Shown piece by piece: positions 31,845-41,518 of a stretch of DNA of 63,067 nt. Both the position numbers and the translations under genes were made by a program. Source of the stretch: Humibacillus sp. (GTDB lineage: Bacteria; Actinomycetota; Actinomycetes; Actinomycetales; Dermatophilaceae); assembly GCA_030452985.1 (NCBI GenBank), contig JAKDLG010000012.1, forward strand, positions 1 through 63,067. Direction: 5' to 3'. The notes beneath the pieces were generated by a model. That model did no database searches. It was given only the letters and a program-made list of their open reading frames with translations, and had not been told where the DNA came from. Positions within the stretch are counted from its first letter, which is position 1, and each line of letters opens with the position of its first letter.

Positions 31845-33600
31845 ATGGCGCGACCGGTGATCGCCACCAAGCTGTACGTGCCGCGCCCGCGTCCGGGTCT
31901 GGTGCCGCGGCCGCGGTTGCTCGAGCGCTTACGGCGTGGCGCCGAGGCCAGGCTCACGCTGGTGTCGGCCCCGGCCGGGTTCGGCAAGTCGACCCTGCTC
32001 GCCGCCTGGCTGGGCGAGCGCGCGGTCGTAGCGCCCGAAGGGTCCGCCGCCACGCCCGCCGCCATGTCGGCCGAAACGCAGCCCGTGGCGTGGGTCTCGC
32101 TCGACCGCCGCGACAGGGACCCGGCATCCTTCTGGACCTACGTGCTCAACGCCATCCGCAACGCCGCCCCAGAAACAGGCGAGAACGCACTCGCCCAACT
32201 CGAACAGGATGCAGCAGCCACCCAGCCCGCGCTCACGACGCTGGTCAACGAGCTCGCGCAGGTCGAGCGCGGCCTGACCATTGTGCTCGACGACTACCAC
32301 CATGTGGACACCTGCCGAGAGCTCTGAGGTGGGGGAGGGCCTGTCGTTTCTGCTGGAGCACCTCCCGCCGCAGGTGCACGTCGTGGTCAGCACCCGTGCC
32401 GACCCGCGTCTGCCGCTCCCGCGGATGAGGGTGCGGCGTGAGCTGGTCGAGATCCGCGCGGCCGACCTGCGCTTCACCACGGACGAGGCCGCCGCCTACC
32501 TGCAGTCGGTGGCGGGCCTGCACCTGGCCCGCGCCGACGTCGCCGTGTTGGAGGAGCGCACGGAGGGGTGGATCGCCGCCCTCGAGCTGGCCGCGCTCTC
32601 GCTCCAGGGGCGCGATGACGTACAGGATCTCATCGCCGGGTTTGCCGGCGATGACCGGTACATCGTCGACTACCTGGTCGAGGAGGTTGCTGGCACACCA
32701 GCCCGGCCCGGTGCGCGACTTCCTGCTGCGCTCGGCGGTGCTCGACCGCCTCACCGGGCCGCTCTTTGACGCCGTGACCGGCAACACCGTCACCGGCAGT
32801 GATGACAGGAGCCTCCTGCTCATGGCGCTGGAGGGGGCCAACCTGTTCATCGTGCCGCTCGATGATCGCCGGGAGTGGTTCCGCTTCCACCACCTCTTCG
32901 CCGACGTGCTGCGGGCGCGCCTGAGCGCCGAACAGCCCGAGCTGGTGCCGGTGCGCCGCCATCGCGCGAGCCGCTGGTTCGAGCAGCACGACCTGCCCGA
33001 CGAGGCGATCACGCACGCGCTAGCGGCGCGGGACCTCGACCGGGCGACCTACCTCATCGAGCTCGCCGTGCCGGCCATCCGGCGTCTCCGGCAGGAGTCG
33101 GTGCTGATCGGGTGGCTGCGGGCGCTGCCCGAAGACGCCGTGCGCCGCAGCCCGGTGCTCAGCGTGTACTACGCGTTCATGCTCATGGCCACCGGTGACG
33201 TCGAGGGCATCGAACCCTGGCTGGATGCCGCTGAGCGGGCTCTCGCCGCGCCGCCGGGTTCGTCGCCACTACGGGCCGACACCGACGACCTGCGCACGCT
33301 GCCGGCCACCATCGCCGCGCACGGGGCCCCGCCTCACCCACTGGAGAGCCCGAGGCCCCCGTGCCCCTGCTCTTCGACGGGGGAAGGGCGATGGCGCGCT
33401 TGCATTATGACCTGCACCGCGCCAGGCCCACGCGCTCGTGCTCACCGCGGCATCCTTGCCTCAGGCCGGGCTGGGCCGCTCCGGGTCACAGTCCGCGGTT
33501 CCAGGTGGCGGCGTTGACTGAGCCTGAGCGGCAGGTGCTACGGCTTCTCGACAGCGGGCTGGATGGGCCCGAAATCGCGCATGGACTGTCCGTATCGTAA
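31845..33600 (+). pseudogene. LuxR-type ATPase regulator (LAL/MalT-like), multiply broken
   Basis: Starts well at ATG 31845: VIATKLYVPRPRPGLVPRPR and Walker A SAPAGFGKSTLLAAWL, then VAWVSLDRRDRDPASFWTYV. A frameshift near 32285-32325, in the Walker B region, ends the first frame. The second frame (VGEGLSFLLEHLPPQVHVVV) runs to about 32690, where another shift occurs. The third holds FHHLFADVLRARLSAEQPEL and the helical repeats. After about 33310 most of the repeat domain is deleted and a fourth frame gives the start of the LuxR helix-turn-helix, LTEPERQVLRLLDSGLDGPE, cut before its last helix. Family members average about 850-900 residues. Regulatory targets are unknown. Confidence 0.85.
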
Positions 33601-33920
33601 AGCACGGTGCGTACCTCGTTGGATGCCACCCTGTCATCCGGTCAGTTCCAACCCCCGAATCACCTCAAGCCGATCCCGCCGTGGATCTCGTGCTAGGAGC
33701 GGGCCTGCAGGGTCAGCACCACCCCGATGACCCTGCGAACCGTGTCGGCGTGTTGAGTCTGGAACTGCTGCAATCGAGGCTATTCGGTCCTATGGTGATA
33801 GTCGTGCGCTCCAAGTCGTGGGCGGAGGGCGCGACGCCATTCGTCAAATCTCACTACTTCGGAACTCGAGTCGGTGAAGTGCACTGACGACCTTATGGCT
33901 TAACTCATTGGGGGCAAAGA
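33601..33920. other. 320-bp stretch without a recognisable gene
   Basis: No coding frame with family similarity, hairpin terminator or repeat was found. GC falls towards the 3' end, ahead of the lower-GC membrane protein gene, and the last bases (GGGGGCAAAGA) could serve as its ribosome site. It may mark a junction between the decayed LuxR gene and newly acquired DNA. Confidence 0.4.
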
Positions 33921-34931
33921 GTGGAAATTCTGGAGAAGATATTTGGCGGCTGGTGGGGCTCAATCTCGGCAGGTGCAGTCGTGGTGCTGCTCGAGTATTT
34001 CGTGGTCAAACCGCTTGTTGAACGGTCTGGTCGGCGAAAATCCAAGGGAGGTGCAAGCCCCAGGCCCTCCAAGGCCGAAAGGGGTGGAGGCAATTTCGAG
34101 AGTAAAATTAAGCAAGGAAAAAAGTCCAAGGCAAAGCTCAAAGTCAATCAAAGTAGAACAGTAATAATCAACCATATCCATGCTTCAGTCACACCCCCTA
34201 CAGATCGATCTGGGGATAACAAAAATGCCACTACTTCTAAGACAGATTCAGACAACGACTCGCTGGTGGCATGGATCATTGGCTCCCTCGTTTTGTTTTT
34301 GTTCTCTGCGTGGTTGGTAGCCAGATACTCGAATATTATTGTTAACGTTATGCTTGGCACTGCGGCAGGCACGTTGGTTACGTCAGCGCTCTTGACGATC
34401 CGCTTCCGTAATTCTCCGGTCCCGTTGAGGCGCTGGCTTACTCTGAATCTCATCGCCACTGTATTCATGATCTTTGGCGTGGTTCTGCTACGCGACGCTT
34501 CATACAAGGGCGTAGATCTCCAGGATATGGCAGCTACGGTCCGCGAGCTAAGCTTCTTTGACGCGCTGCCAGCGTTGCAGAAACAGTACGATGTGCTAAT
34601 CTTGCTTTACTTCGGATCCCTTACCTTCGGCGCAATAGCTTTGGTGATGGTGTCCATGATCATCATGGGGAGGGTCCTGGGCATCGTGGTAGCTGCAGCA
34701 TCCCTCTCCACTCCCAACCCTCAACCATGGCACGCGAAAATCGTCGCGCTTCTGTACCCATCTGGATCATTGAAGGCCCAGTTCATTGCGTTGATAGTAG
34801 TGAGCTTGATCGGACTGCTGTTGATATCGGGATGGGCAGTTTCAAAGCCTCAGGAACTATTCAAACGAGGTTTTCCCGTCCCAGCCTCAAGCACTATTCC
34901 CAGCACGCCGAGAGCAACAACGAGCAAATGA
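33921..34931 (+). CDS. Lower-GC membrane protein of unknown function
   Basis: 336 residues from GTG 33921. One hydrophobic helix near residues 8-30 (SISAGAVVVLLEYFVVKPL) is followed by a long basic and polar linker to about 110. Six further hydrophobic segments come next, for example IIGSLVLFLFSAWLVAR, FGAIALVMVSMIIMGRV and FIALIVVSLIGLLLISGWAV. Codon use is clearly AT-richer than in neighbours (ATA, AAA and TTT codons are frequent), pointing to recent transfer. It stands beside the DISARM operon; membrane proteins with basic linkers occur among defence effectors, but nothing here proves such a role. Confidence 0.6.
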   Translation: MEILEKIFGGWWGSISAGAVVVLLEYFVVKPLVERSGRRKSKGGASPRPSKAERGGGNFESKIKQGKKSKAKLKVNQSRTVIINHIHASVTPPTDRSGDNKNATTSKTDSDNDSLVAWIIGSLVLFLFSAWLVARYSNIIVNVMLGTAAGTLVTSALLTIRFRNSPVPLRRWLTLNLIATVFMIFGVVLLRDASYKGVDLQDMAATVRELSFFDALPALQKQYDVLILLYFGSLTFGAIALVMVSMIIMGRVLGIVVAAASLSTPNPQPWHAKIVALLYPSGSLKAQFIALIVVSLIGLLLISGWAVSKPQELFKRGFPVPASSTIPSTPRATTSK

Positions 34932-35063
34932 TGGGAGGTCTGATTGCTCGCCAATCGTGACCACTTCGCTGCATCGTAGGAACCCTCATTCCTAGCGCAT
35001 CAATGTGAGTCGTAGTTGACGTCGACCAGCATGGCTCCGCACGGATATTACGTGCTTTGGGGA

Positions 35064-35801
35064 TCATTGTCGACGGACTACCTCGTAGAGGTTTCGCTCG
35101 AAGCCAGCCACTTCTGTCTCGATGGCCTGGGTCAGACTGGGGTTTCGGACAACGAGGCCTAGCTCGACGTTGTGGTGCTCCGCACTCTTAGAGAAGTTGG
35201 CGCTCGTCACCAACAGGAACTGGTGGTCGATCGCCAAGAACTTCGCGTGATTGCGAACCCACGACCCGTCGAACTTCTTCGTCCGTAGCACGGTGGCCCC
35301 TACCAGAGTGTTCGCGACCTCCTGGGTCGTTGGGGTGGGCACGCCTCCGCCCTTGTGCCAGTCCGCGGCTCGGCGATCCATGTAGATCCGCACGTCCAAC
35401 TCCGTCCGCGCAGCAGCCGTCGCGAGTGCTGACCACAAAGCCGACGACTCCTGAAAGTTGAAGGTCGAGCAGATCACGGACTCGCGAGCGGCCTTGACGT
35501 AGTGGTGAACGGACGACCCCAGGGACCCGTACTGAACAAGGTTGCCCGGCGCCGTCCACACCGCCTCGATCGCGACAGCGCGGGCGTGCGCGCCTTCGAT
35601 CGCCGCCAGCACGGGTAGCCAAGTGTCGACCCCACCGATGCGCTCGAGCAAGTCTCTGACTCGCTGACGACGGAGGGAGCTGACGGCGCGGATCGCGATG
35701 CTGAACGGCCTGCCCGCGTCGAGCTGGATGGCCAGCTCGTTGGCTTCGGAGCCCGTCAGATAGGCCGCGAGTTCTCGGCACGCAGCCAGGTCACCAGTCA
35801 T
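35064..35801 (-). CDS. drmC: DISARM protein DrmC (phospholipase D-like)
   Basis: About 245 residues from ATG 35801, overlapping the drmB end by 11 bases. A single PLD/HKD motif is visible as NHAKFLAIDHQFLLVTSANF followed by SKSAEHHNVELGLVV, with the His, Lys and Asp in order and the downstream Ser-Asn and Glu. The N-terminal helical part is typical of DrmC. In DISARM this subunit is dispensable in some hosts; its exact contribution is unsettled. Confidence 0.88.
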   Translation of the reverse strand: MTGDLAACRELAAYLTGSEANELAIQLDAGRPFSIAIRAVSSLRRQRVRDLLERIGGVDTWLPVLAAIEGAHARAVAIEAVWTAPGNLVQYGSLGSSVHHYVKAARESVICSTFNFQESSALWSALATAAARTELDVRIYMDRRAADWHKGGGVPTPTTQEVANTLVGATVLRTKKFDGSWVRNHAKFLAIDHQFLLVTSANFSKSAEHHNVELGLVVRNPSLTQAIETEVAGFERNLYEVVRRQ

Positions 35802-37830
35802 GAGGGTCGCCGAAGAACCCGAGATCGCTGCCAGGCAGCGAGAGTAGGAAGCGCCTGTCGAGGAAGCGGTTTGCGCGTTCGCATGACGTCTCTGACGCCA
35901 TGACGCAGCAGTGGCACGCTGCACCATGGAGGAAGTCCTCAGGGTCCTTTGGGGTGCGCACGCCGCAGATCGGATCCGAGGAACAGCGACCCGCGTGACG
36001 TAGTGCCGAACGCAGAATTGGCGCCAAGAGGTTGGGTTGGCTGAGTCGCACCAGGCCACCGAGGGTGCCGTCGCTGTCTGACGCGGTGGTGCAGATGAGC
36101 AAGCCGGCGGCTGCGGGTCGCGGGTTGTCCCCAGTCCTTTCGCACCAGGCATACACGCGTTCGGAAAGGCTGGCCGCGCCGTAGCCGCTGTACATCGCGA
36201 ACTCGCGGATAAGGATGTGCCCCAGGGTATGCAGAAGCCAATACCTTGGCGGTCGCATCCGTTCGTCCGGCTTGATGGGTCCAGCGGTTTCCGAGAACCG
36301 TCGTTTGAAGTTGCGGGTGTGTGAGGCTGAGTGTGCAGTCCACAGTGCGGTCTGCCTCACCTTCGCCTCCCACGCCGACACGGCTTCTTCGTCGAGTTGG
36401 AGGAAAATTCCTTCGCCGCGGTCTTCGGTGGCGACGGTCCAAGTGGGTCTGTCGGTGCGCGTCAGAGGCACCACGCGGCTGCCCAAGTCAGTGATGCGCT
36501 CCATCTCGTCGATCCGAGTGAAGCCGGTGAGCGCGTTGACCTTGCGAAGCCGGTCGACGGCCAGTACTCGACTTACGGTGCGCGGCATCGCATCATCAAG
36601 CGAACGGGGTGACAGCGTGAGCCCACTAAGCCGGTCCTCGTGAAACTGACTCGCCGGCTCGATCTGGAGGTAGTGCCATTCTGGAACGAGAAGGTCGACA
36701 GGGTCCCAGTTCTCGCGTCGGGCGTGCCGAGACTCCTCCGTTTCAGGTGGCTCGAGAGCCAGAGAAACAAGGCGCTCAAGTTCCGTGTCTGACATCGCCA
36801 TCACATCTATCTCAGCCACCTTGAGTAGCGCTCGGATGACGTTGACCTGGGTTGCGAAGTCCTTCAACTGATCGCCCAAAGCCACCCGCATGCGATCGGC
36901 GAAGTCGCGGTCCCGTTCGGCGGGGTTCAAGCGGGGCATGTCGATGACGGAGAGCAACGCCGGAAACCACAGGTTGGACGCGCCGACGAGCATCAGACGC
37001 GGTTCCACCTTGCACGGCGCAACGAAGCCGCGCAGGTGCGGCATCCGGCCACGACATCGAGGCAGCTTTGCCCGCCCCACTTCGCCTTGGGCCTCGTTCA
37101 TCCCGCGGGTGGCGTCGCACGAGTTACAAATGATCCTGGCCGAGGCCCCTCGACCACCGGTGTGGTCGACCATCTTGAGCACCGGCGAATCGGCGCCCGG
37201 GCAGCGACCGCCCTCGTGTACCCACCACGCATACGGAAACTCGTCGAGATGGCCATCGGTGCAAGCAAGAAGGTAACGGGCGGTGACAACCGGCTGGCGG
37301 CGTGGGCCACGCTTGCCGACCCCGCGGCGGCCGTAGCAGGTGGTGTGCTCGAATACCGCCTCGTCTGGCCGGAATGGATGGGTGTTCTTGTAGTCGAAGG
37401 CGGCGACGGGGGCGAGCCGGTCACAGCCCGTGCACCGCATCCACTGGGGGAACACTTCTGCGGGCACACCGAGGTCGGAACCTTCGCGGCCGAAAGCCGT
37501 TGCGTTCGGCTGGTTTGGAAAGGGTCGCAACTCTGCGACCTGGTGACCCAGCATTAACCGCACTGCTTCCAGCAGCCGTGGCGCGTGGATCTTGGGCACC
37601 CCGTCACGACGAGCCCAGATGCGGTCCCAGTCGTCGAGACAAGCCGGCATGACGGTGAAGTGGGAAAGGTCCATGATGGCGCCGGGCCCGTAGGTGTAGA
37701 GCATCGACGAGGGCCGCCCAGAGCCGACCTTGGCGAAATTGCGCTTACCGCCGGCGGCCGCGAGCCGATCGGCGTCACCGAGCGGGTCAATCGCCTGTGT
37801 GCTGTCGTTGGCAGATCCGTCATCAGTCAT
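35791..37830 (-). CDS. drmB: DISARM protein DrmB (DUF1998)
   Basis: 679 residues. The N-terminal part has RPSSMLYTYGPGAIMDLSHF and two CxxC-type clusters (WMRCTGCDRLAPV, IICNSCDATRGM). The C-terminal DUF1998 domain shows LLHTLGHILIREFAMYSGYG and the Cys cluster in GAACHCCVMASETSCERANR. DrmB forms a complex with the DrmA helicase that recognises and loads on unmethylated foreign DNA. The start overlaps the drmA end by eight bases. Confidence 0.9.
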   Translation of the reverse strand: MTDDGSANDSTQAIDPLGDADRLAAAGGKRNFAKVGSGRPSSMLYTYGPGAIMDLSHFTVMPACLDDWDRIWARRDGVPKIHAPRLLEAVRLMLGHQVAELRPFPNQPNATAFGREGSDLGVPAEVFPQWMRCTGCDRLAPVAAFDYKNTHPFRPDEAVFEHTTCYGRRGVGKRGPRRQPVVTARYLLACTDGHLDEFPYAWWVHEGGRCPGADSPVLKMVDHTGGRGASARIICNSCDATRGMNEAQGEVGRAKLPRCRGRMPHLRGFVAPCKVEPRLMLVGASNLWFPALLSVIDMPRLNPAERDRDFADRMRVALGDQLKDFATQVNVIRALLKVAEIDVMAMSDTELERLVSLALEPPETEESRHARRENWDPVDLLVPEWHYLQIEPASQFHEDRLSGLTLSPRSLDDAMPRTVSRVLAVDRLRKVNALTGFTRIDEMERITDLGSRVVPLTRTDRPTWTVATEDRGEGIFLQLDEEAVSAWEAKVRQTALWTAHSASHTRNFKRRFSETAGPIKPDERMRPPRYWLLHTLGHILIREFAMYSGYGAASLSERVYAWCERTGDNPRPAAAGLLICTTASDSDGTLGGLVRLSQPNLLAPILRSALRHAGRCSSDPICGVRTPKDPEDFLHGAACHCCVMASETSCERANRFLDRRFLLSLPGSDLGFFGDPHDW

Positions 37831-40800
37831 CTAACCCACCGCCCGTCCATTGTGGTGCCGTAGGCGGCTCGACGTAGTGCAGCTTCTTGGGGTCGGGGCT
37901 CACGAGCAGGTTGATCTCGGGCTGCACCTCGCGCATCGAGTTCGCAACAATGAATGGCGCTTCCCTAACTCCGGGCTTGCGGGACGCGACGTTCTCGGCG
38001 CTGCGCACGAGCGGCCCGAACTTGCTCGGGTCGCCGATGCGTTCGTAGGCCAGAGACTTGCCCTCGGCTATGACCTCACCTCGCCGTTTCTCCCAGTGGC
38101 CTAGCCGGCTGACCAGGCGCTGCCGGGCGGCTTCGGCCGACTCCTCATCGGAGGCCCGAAGGATGCGCGCCACCAGAGCGTTGATGAGTGCCTCCACGAC
38201 CGGCCGCTGTTCGACAATGCGGCCAGCGGATCGTTCGGGTGATAGCCCATTCGGGACGGCGGCCTCCATAACCCGGGCGGCACTGACCAGCACGCCGTCG
38301 AGGCCACGTTCTAGCGAGGTGACCGAGAACGGCGTCACCGACAACGCTTCAACCTGGGAGTAGAACGTCTCGTGGTAATGCCTGAACTGTTCATAGTGCG
38401 CCAAGTCGCGGGGCCGCGACCAGTTGCCCAGTGTCACCACGAGACCCGGCCGGTCGCCATCGCGGCCCACCCGAGAAGAAGCCTGGATGTACTCAGCCGT
38501 GTTCTTGGGCTGACCGACGAGCAGCATGAGCCCGAGCCGGGTGACGTCGACCCCGACCTGGAGCATAGACGTGGCGAGGATGACGTCATAGGGGTTGACC
38601 TTGCGCTCAGGCACCTTCTCGCCCGTGGCGAGCACCTCACGTCGCGCCTGCCTCCCCGCGCTCGAGTCGAACGCGGGGTCGAAGGCCACCGCCATCTTGT
38701 CGAGGGTCTCGGTGATGCCCGATCCCGACACCCGTGAGGTGAGTTCGTCGGTGTTGAGCGATCCGTATGCCGTTCCCGTTCGTCTGGGCAGACCAATTGA
38801 GGGCCGACCCTTGGATAGGGCCGTCTGGATGTCGTCTTGCATGTAACGCGACATGCCGGCCAGCTCGCGGGTGGCGTTGAAGTATCCGACGAGGGTCATG
38901 TAGGGGTCGGCCACCTCGCCGCAGCGGTCGAGCACGAGCTGGGCGCCGGCCATGAGCACCTCGGCGATCCGAATCTCGGCCGTCGTGAGGCGCACACCGG
39001 TCGTGCTGACTCCGACGTAGCGCCGCCCTGGCGTTTGCCGCGTGATTGGCACCTCGCGGGAGAAGAAGGTATCGGCGACGTCGAGCACCTGCGGCGGGAA
39101 GACTGTCACATAGCGGCCGTAGAGCCCTCGTACCTGGTCGACAGCGTTACGCACGGTGGCGGTGGAGGCCACGATCAACGATTTAGCCACCTCACCGTCC
39201 GGCGTCTGCCACGTGGTCAGGGCGTCGACGGCTACCTCGAACAGCCCAACGGTGGTTCCGAGAGCGCCGGTGATGAGGTGGAGCTCGTCCTGGATGATGA
39301 GGTCCGGCGGCCGCAGTCGTGCGTGCGGGTGAACGGCGGCCGCAGGAAGATGACCCTTAGCCGGGTGCTTGCTGCCGTCTTTGATGTCGCACTGGGCGTA
39401 GTCGGGGTGCACGTATCCGTGCCGGGCGCACCACCGCGACACGTGACCGAACAGGGTTGCCGCCTCCCCTTCCCGAGCGAGGCGCGCGAACTTGTCGACC
39501 GTCGCGATGACGAAACTCGGCGCGAGGCGGTAGATCTCCTCGTCAACGGTGAGGATCGGGAGACCATCCGGCACCGCGCCGCCCCTGGAGAACGGGCAGG
39601 CCGCGAGCTTGTCGCCGCAGTGGACGAAGACGCGGCGTACGTCGCGGTCGACGCGCACCGTGGCGGCGTCGATCTTCGTGCCGCACCACGGGCAACGTTG
39701 CACCTGAAGCACCGTCAGCCGGTGACCCTGACCGGCGTTGACCCGCTCTAGCTCTTTGGCGGCTTCGTCGATTCGTTTGGGTGAGACATCGGTGCCGACC
39801 CATAGGCCGATCCGGAAGGGTTCTTGGCCCCAGGTGGCAGGGTCGGCGCGCCGCACGAGCTCGGCCGCGCAGACCAAGGCCGTCGCGCGCTGAAACTGCT
39901 GCGACGTCAGGAGTCGCAACGTGTAGCGCATGAGCACCGCGACACCGGACTGCCCATCGATGGGGCCGTCGGGAGTCGTCAGCAGTCCTTGGCGACGGCG
40001 AATGGCGAACGTGAACGCGGCGAGCCCGAGGTACGCCTCGGTCTTGCCACCACCGGTGGGAAAGAACAGCAGCTCAACTGACGACAGGTCGCCAGAGCGG
40101 CGGCTCAGACCGGGCTCGCACATGGCAGGGATCTGCATGAGGATGAACGCGATCTGGAAGGTGCGCCACGAGTGGGCCTTTGGTCCCTGCTTCAGCACGA
40201 GGGCGCGGGCGGCGGGGATAGAGAGGCTCGGGTTGGCGGCTCGCGCGGCCGCGATCTGGGTGTGGATGCGCTGCTGGGCCATGACCTCGTTCATGAAGGC
40301 GAAGCAGCGCAGCGCCGCCTCATCGCTCACTAGGTAGTCGAGCCCTTCGGCCAGCTGAACGTGCACGAGGCGCGCTTCGTCAATGGCATCTTGCGCCTCG
40401 CGGCGTAGGTGGTCGGGCAGCGACTTCGCCTCTGCTGATTGATCCTGGAGCCAGGTGGCGTAGCCGTTCACGATCGGGCGCAGCCCGGCCTCGATCGCGG
40501 ATGGTGACGCCTTGGCCAGGATGAGCATGTCGAGGACGACCCCCTCTGGGTCGACCGCCGAGGTCTGAGGCGTCTCGGTGATCGGTAGCCATGTCGTTGA
40601 CACCTGGCTGGCTCGGCGAGCGCCGTCTTCGACCACCCAGTCGGCCGAGCACGTGCGGCCGATGGCGAACTCGAGCCGGTTGCGGTACTGCAGGCCGAGC
40701 CGCCTCAGCTCGTCGTCGGTCTCGACACGTGTGTCCTCGATCACGTCGTGCACGGGGAGGAAGACGGCGCCATGGTCGGTGTGGGCCTGAAGGTGGGTCT

Positions 40801-41518
40801 GGAAGAGCCAGGCGTTGACCGGGATCTGGGCCGGGGTGACGCGGTCGTTGCAGAGTGCAACCTCGACGAGGCGCCGGCTCGTGACCTGGTCGACGTGGGT
40901 ATCGACTCTGAGCACGACATCATCTTTAAGCGGGTATGCCGTCGTCGCTCCGGGCGCCAAGTCTGCGAGGGTAATTGGCACCGGGATGCTCTCCGGCGTG
41001 CGCACAAACTGACGGATGGAGCGCCCCTTGGCCGTGACCTCGCCGGTCGCCTCCGGGTTGTAGGTGCCCCACGAGGCGGTCACGACGATCGTGTCGAGGT
41101 CGAGGGGTACCTGAAAGCGCAATCCCATGGATGCCGGGATCATCAGGCCGCGCCGAACTCCCCTGTCTTCGGCGGCATCTTCGTCAGCATCGGTGGCTGT
41201 GTCGTCTTGGTCGCCAACTGGGACACCACGCGACTCGCGGGCATCAAGGTCGTCGCCGACGTCGAAAGTCGACTCCTCGCCGCTGGTCAGCTCGTCCGCC
41301 TCGATCGGCTCGGGCACATCGTCGACTTGGCTGAGGCGAACCGGGGCGATGCGACCCAAGAGGTAGCGCGTGTCGGGCGGTGAACCGAGCACCTCCTTCG
41401 GCCCGTCGGCGGGCCCGAGCAGTTCTCGCCGCAGGATGTCGGCGAGGTTCTCGCGCGCCGTCCACGAGGTGCCGTCGGGTTCGGTGGTGAGGGCGTATAC
41501 AGGGCGCTCGCCAGCCAT
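37823..41518 (-). CDS. drmA: DISARM helicase DrmA
   Basis: 1231 residues. Helicase motifs: LFFPTGGGKTEAYLGLAAF (Walker A) near residue 480, LIIQDELHLITGALG (Walker B, DELH) near 740 and SRVGRDGDRPGLVVTLGNW (motif VI) near 1015. A Cys pair (RCPWCGTKIDAA) near 610 suggests a zinc site. DrmA is the core helicase shared by all DISARM systems. The start shares one base with the drmMI stop (TGATG). Confidence 0.92.
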   Translation of the reverse strand: MAGERPVYALTTEPDGTSWTARENLADILRRELLGPADGPKEVLGSPPDTRYLLGRIAPVRLSQVDDVPEPIEADELTSGEESTFDVGDDLDARESRGVPVGDQDDTATDADEDAAEDRGVRRGLMIPASMGLRFQVPLDLDTIVVTASWGTYNPEATGEVTAKGRSIRQFVRTPESIPVPITLADLAPGATTAYPLKDDVVLRVDTHVDQVTSRRLVEVALCNDRVTPAQIPVNAWLFQTHLQAHTDHGAVFLPVHDVIEDTRVETDDELRRLGLQYRNRLEFAIGRTCSADWVVEDGARRASQVSTTWLPITETPQTSAVDPEGVVLDMLILAKASPSAIEAGLRPIVNGYATWLQDQSAEAKSLPDHLRREAQDAIDEARLVHVQLAEGLDYLVSDEAALRCFAFMNEVMAQQRIHTQIAAARAANPSLSIPAARALVLKQGPKAHSWRTFQIAFILMQIPAMCEPGLSRRSGDLSSVELLFFPTGGGKTEAYLGLAAFTFAIRRRQGLLTTPDGPIDGQSGVAVLMRYTLRLLTSQQFQRATALVCAAELVRRADPATWGQEPFRIGLWVGTDVSPKRIDEAAKELERVNAGQGHRLTVLQVQRCPWCGTKIDAATVRVDRDVRRVFVHCGDKLAACPFSRGGAVPDGLPILTVDEEIYRLAPSFVIATVDKFARLAREGEAATLFGHVSRWCARHGYVHPDYAQCDIKDGSKHPAKGHLPAAAVHPHARLRPPDLIIQDELHLITGALGTTVGLFEVAVDALTTWQTPDGEVAKSLIVASTATVRNAVDQVRGLYGRYVTVFPPQVLDVADTFFSREVPITRQTPGRRYVGVSTTGVRLTTAEIRIAEVLMAGAQLVLDRCGEVADPYMTLVGYFNATRELAGMSRYMQDDIQTALSKGRPSIGLPRRTGTAYGSLNTDELTSRVSGSGITETLDKMAVAFDPAFDSSAGRQARREVLATGEKVPERKVNPYDVILATSMLQVGVDVTRLGLMLLVGQPKNTAEYIQASSRVGRDGDRPGLVVTLGNWSRPRDLAHYEQFRHYHETFYSQVEALSVTPFSVTSLERGLDGVLVSAARVMEAAVPNGLSPERSAGRIVEQRPVVEALINALVARILRASDEESAEAARQRLVSRLGHWEKRRGEVIAEGKSLAYERIGDPSKFGPLVRSAENVASRKPGVREAPFIVANSMREVQPEINLLVSPDPKKLHYVEPPTAPQWTGGGLDD

